From contig OZ242191.1 in NCBI GenBank assembly GCA_965205915.1, positions 744,001-808,000 of the forward strand: DNA of 64,000 nucleotides. The letters run 5' to 3'. Under the pieces are notes generated by a model. The model was not told the origin of the DNA. It worked only from the letters and a program-made list of their open reading frames with translations, and searched no databases. A program made the position numbers and the translations under genes. Shown here in pieces: positions 61,319 to 64,000 of this stretch (within the stretch, counting starts at the first letter, position 1; every line of letters begins with the position of its first letter). This DNA is from VXMO01 sp965205915 (GTDB lineage Bacteria > Chloroflexota > Dehalococcoidia > UBA6926).

Positions 61319-63342
61319 AGGTCGCCCCGCCTTTCCGTGACGACAAATTTCAGCTTCTTGTGCGGCTTCATTGACGGAAGCGGGGTGATCTTTAGCTTCT
61401 TCTTGAACTTCTCCGGAGACACGTCAAACGTGAAGTGTCGGGCGATCATCAGCACGTTGATCGCCAGTTGCAACTCCATCCAGCGATTGCCGAGGCAGAT
61501 GTGGGTGCCCAGGCCGAACGGGGCGTAGCCTGGGCTATGATGCTCATTCCGGGGCGGCAAGTACCGGTCTATGTCAAATTTTGTCGCATCCGGGAAGGCA
61601 TCGTCCATGTAGTGCGCGGCCGACTGCGCAATGTGTACCCGTGTGCCTATCTTCAGTTCATACCCTTCCACCACACACGAATTCATGACGTTTCGCACAG
61701 ACATTGGAACTATGGGATAGAGGCGCATGCACTCCATCAGGAAGCGGCGCGTGATGTCGATGGCTGCGGGACTAATGTCGTCGCCCGTCGGATCTCCGTT
61801 CTCAAATAGAGCATCTGCCTCACGTCGAATCTCCGCATGAAGCTCCGGGTGTGTCGCCATAGCGTACAGGCAAAAGGCCATCATATCGCCCACGTAGACG
61901 CTGGCAATCAGGGCTGCGGAAAAGGCGAAACGCAGATTGGACTCCGGCAGGAACTGTGGATCACTCGCGTGCAGGCTGAGGTAATCATCAACGAGATCCC
62001 GAGGCTGGTCTGCCCGCTGCGCCGGCGTATGACCGCCCTGCACCCGCTCCATCAGAACGTCGATCAGCTTCTCTCGTCGCCTCATGCCCGGGGTTTTCAG
62101 CATGAACTTGGGCATAACCTTCATGATGTGAACGCTAAGCGCACGTTCTTTGTATTTGACGAGATCATCGATGAGATCCTGCGAATCGACGCCGACAAAG
62201 AGCGGGGAGACCTGCGCGTTGATCATTCGCCGGGACATGCTCGTTGCGGGGAGGGCGTCCCCAACCTTCCAATCAGCCATATATGCGCGGGCATTCTCAT
62301 ATATTTTCTCAAGCTGGCCTTCAAGTCGCGTGCGGGAATACGCCGGCTGCAAGGACTTCCGAAGCCGGAAATGGTCCCCCCCGTCCAGGGCCGGCAGGAC
62401 GCCGGACGCGCCATATGCCTGCTCAAAATCATAGAAATAATCTTTCGCCCGGAGATACATGCGACCCTGCCGATGCGCCCAGTAGTTAGTTTCGGGGCCG
62501 GCCAGGAACACCAGGGGCTTCACAAACGGCGGGCGAATCTGAAAGGCAGGGCCATATTTCTCTGCGATATCCGCGAACAGCGCAGGAATGTTACCGCTCC
62601 GCAGATGCCGATTAAACAAAACTTTTCGCAGCGGCACGGTCGGGATGGTCCTGGTTAGGCCGGAATGCCTCAATAACGGCCCGGCGAGGTTCTGTGAGAC
62701 GGCGTCTGCAATCGACCGTCCGATCACATCCAACCTACAGATGAATGCAATACGCTCCTCATCTTCAGCCTCAAGCGGGAAGATGAAGCGGAATAAGTCA
62801 CACGTGTTGACCAGGCAAACGATGATGATGTCGCGCGGATCCGGGATTTCACTGCTGAAAATCACCCTGGCAATTCGATTCTTGACGAACTCAGCCGCGC
62901 TGTCGTCCGAGGCAATACCACCGAGCCTGCCGGTCAGGGAACTCCGAGCCAGCGTCCAGAAGTCGCCGTCATGGTGCTGGAGTATGTTCATCTCCACAAG
63001 ACGATCCAGGGTTACATCAATGATTGATTCCGCGAGGGGCGCGAGCCGCTCAATCCAGTACTGAGTGTTGTGCTGATTCGGCTCGGCTGCTATTTCCCTA
63101 AGCACGGGATCAAGACCGGAGTGGCCCGTTTCCGTTGAGTCCACGAGGAACAACGACTCAAGATCGGTGTCGATGCGTTGCATAAGCGACAGTTCCGCAA
63201 GCGCCGCGCCGACGACGACACAGTTCAGATTCCAGCCCGGCACCTGGTGAAAATAGCCATCCTCTTCATTGAGGAGCATCAGGATGAGCTCTTCGGGCAG
63301 ACCAAGCTGTTGGGTCGCTACATCCTCTGTAAAAAGAGTCAT
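61315..63342 (-). CDS. GPP34 domain fused to a cytochrome P450
   Basis: 675 residues. Residues about 10-220 match a GPP34/GOLPH3 domain: LGLPEELILMLLNEEDGYFHQV, LNCVVVGAALAELSLMQRIDTD, ESIIDVTLDRLVEMNILQHHDG. From about 240 on it is a P450: ECMRLYP (ExxR), the heme-binding FGLGTHICLGNRW with axial Cys616, and DIDRYLPPRNEHHS. The I-helix acid-alcohol pair is unusual: VGDMMAF has the acid but no Thr. Eukaryotic GOLPH3 binds phosphatidylinositol-4-phosphate. A membrane-lipid-guided monooxygenase is the likely reading. No redox partner is adjacent. Confidence 0.9.
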   Translation of the reverse strand: MTLFTEDVATQQLGLPEELILMLLNEEDGYFHQVPGWNLNCVVVGAALAELSLMQRIDTDLESLFLVDSTETGHSGLDPVLREIAAEPNQHNTQYWIERLAPLAESIIDVTLDRLVEMNILQHHDGDFWTLARSSLTGRLGGIASDDSAAEFVKNRIARVIFSSEIPDPRDIIIVCLVNTCDLFRFIFPLEAEDEERIAFICRLDVIGRSIADAVSQNLAGPLLRHSGLTRTIPTVPLRKVLFNRHLRSGNIPALFADIAEKYGPAFQIRPPFVKPLVFLAGPETNYWAHRQGRMYLRAKDYFYDFEQAYGASGVLPALDGGDHFRLRKSLQPAYSRTRLEGQLEKIYENARAYMADWKVGDALPATSMSRRMINAQVSPLFVGVDSQDLIDDLVKYKERALSVHIMKVMPKFMLKTPGMRRREKLIDVLMERVQGGHTPAQRADQPRDLVDDYLSLHASDPQFLPESNLRFAFSAALIASVYVGDMMAFCLYAMATHPELHAEIRREADALFENGDPTGDDISPAAIDITRRFLMECMRLYPIVPMSVRNVMNSCVVEGYELKIGTRVHIAQSAAHYMDDAFPDATKFDIDRYLPPRNEHHSPGYAPFGLGTHICLGNRWMELQLAINVLMIARHFTFDVSPEKFKKKLKITPLPSMKPHKKLKFVVTERRGDL

Positions 63343-63543
63343 CAGTCTTGGTCTCCGCGGTATTCCCGCATGATGTCGATACTCTAAAGCTATCTGTAAT
63401 GTAGGTCAGTATACTTGCCCCGATGAAGCTACGACAAATAATCCTTCGTAACCGGTCACGCGTCGCTACGTTGGCGCTCATATCCGTAGCGCCCTACCCT
63501 AACGTGGCAGAGACCCGGTCTGCGTCGCTCGCATGCTGCGCCA

Positions 63544-64000
63544 CTACGCCACCGGAGGGTGTGATTTGCGCCCCGCTCGTTGGCGGCGACGCAGGAAGAG
63601 ATAGGCGCCGCCAAGGATGATCACCAGCACAGAGAGCGCGCTGATCCAGAGTCCTATTCCTGGTCCCACAGACGATCCCTTAGACGGCTCCTCGATGTCC
63701 GTTTCATTTCCTGTTCCGGTATCTGTCGTTACGCCGCCGGGATCGGCCGACGCAGCCGGGGTCGGCGCCTGTGTTGGGGCTATGGTTGGCTGCGGAGTGG
63801 GCGTTGCGGGAGAGAGGACGGTTACCCTCGACGCTCCGCCTACAGGAGATTCTTCTTTGTCTTCATTCTTGAGGACGCCGGTGAATTCGTAATCACCATC
63901 CGTCTCAGAGGCCATCACTGTGTACGTGACAGAGTCATCGCTCAAGAGGTTGAACATGACGGCACGGCCATCCACTTCAACGCCTTCGGCATCGTGGGTT
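63544..64000 (-). CDS. C-terminal end of a membrane-anchored surface protein, N-terminus off the window
   Basis: The frame is open to the right edge. It begins in the window with a beta-rich stretch (VDGRAVMFNLLSDDSVTYTVMASETDGDYEFTGVL), then a Pro/Thr-rich stalk (SPATPTPQPTIAPTQAPTP), and ends with a membrane helix (GLWISALSVLVIILGGAYLFL) and a basic RRRQRAGRK tail. The stalk-helix-Arg ending parallels the giant protein at 51608, a likely shared anchoring mode. Confidence 0.75.
   Translation of the reverse strand, partial: THDAEGVEVDGRAVMFNLLSDDSVTYTVMASETDGDYEFTGVLKNEDKEESPVGGASRVTVLSPATPTPQPTIAPTQAPTPAASADPGGVTTDTGTGNETDIEEPSKGSSVGPGIGLWISALSVLVIILGGAYLFLRRRQRAGRKSHPPVA

Noticed and set aside
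61837..62658. Plus-strand frame opposite the P450 gene
   Set aside because: The P450-GPP34 gene is strongly supported on the other strand; no domain is seen in this frame.
1..64000. CRISPR arrays, rRNA genes, transposases
   Set aside because: No regularly spaced repeats with unique spacers, no rRNA-like stretches and no transposase or integrase motifs were seen.

Overview
The window reads as a chromosomal piece of a GC-rich, aerobic, free-living bacterium. Several features fit Chloroflexota, perhaps the Dehalococcoidia/SAR202 side: an IF-2 with a short N-terminus, a DUF5679-like zinc ribbon, expanded families of thiolase-like, Rieske and P450 proteins, and long Ser/Thr/Pro-linked surface proteins. 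The phylum is inferred from gene content; no rRNA gene is present to settle it. There is no CRISPR array, insertion sequence or phage module.

Layout. 1-4 kb: two related secreted proteins with Calx-beta/fibronectin-like domains (minus strand). 4-11 kb: alpha/beta hydrolase, orphan larB next to ftsH, a cation exchanger, a nuclease-fold protein and a degenerate thiolase. 11.3-20.1 kb: an ECF sigma factor, a membrane anti-sigma-like protein fused to a VWA domain, two VWA lipoproteins and an HTH-TM-TPR protein. This is the most system-like cluster and the best candidate for an undescribed envelope signalling module. 20.3-24.1 kb: a tandemly duplicated DUF35 + Cys-less thiolase pair. 24-30 kb: HAD protein, tRNA-Pro, endonuclease V, prfB with an intact programmed frameshift, a lipoprotein, a phosphatidylinositol-phosphate-synthase-like enzyme, a three-part fusion protein and a SufT-like protein. 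30-35 kb: a complete pyruvate (or 2-oxoacid) dehydrogenase operon, lpd-E1alpha-E1beta-E2.

35-44 kb: an A-type Fe-S carrier with an unusual Cys-rich tail, a PhoB/PhoR-like two-component pair, and the nusA-ylxR-infB-rbfA-truB translation operon followed by a small zinc ribbon. 44-49 kb: a PHP protein with altered metal ligands, inositol-phosphate synthase, a PimA-like mannosyltransferase, transaldolase and tRNA-Arg. 48.9-50.6 kb: a small islet at the tRNA-Arg gene, bounded by a 24-bp direct repeat and carrying one DUF4143 ATPase with iteron-like repeats directly at its start codon. 50.7-64 kb: an SDR, a giant surface sugar-dehydrogenase/cadherin protein, an LprG/P55-like lipoprotein-MFS pair, a steroid-type Rieske oxygenase, an MMPL transporter, a GPP34-cytochrome P450 fusion and the end of another anchored surface protein.

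Genes that may work together: inositol-1-phosphate synthase, the PIP-synthase-like enzyme and the PimA-like transferase would build phosphatidylinositol mannoside-type lipids. LprG/P55-like and MMPL proteins are lipid exporters in mycobacteria, and a GPP34 domain binds phosphoinositides in eukaryotic GOLPH3. Together they suggest an actinobacteria-like inositol-lipid envelope, which is inference. All starts, domains and motifs were read by eye; no database search was possible.
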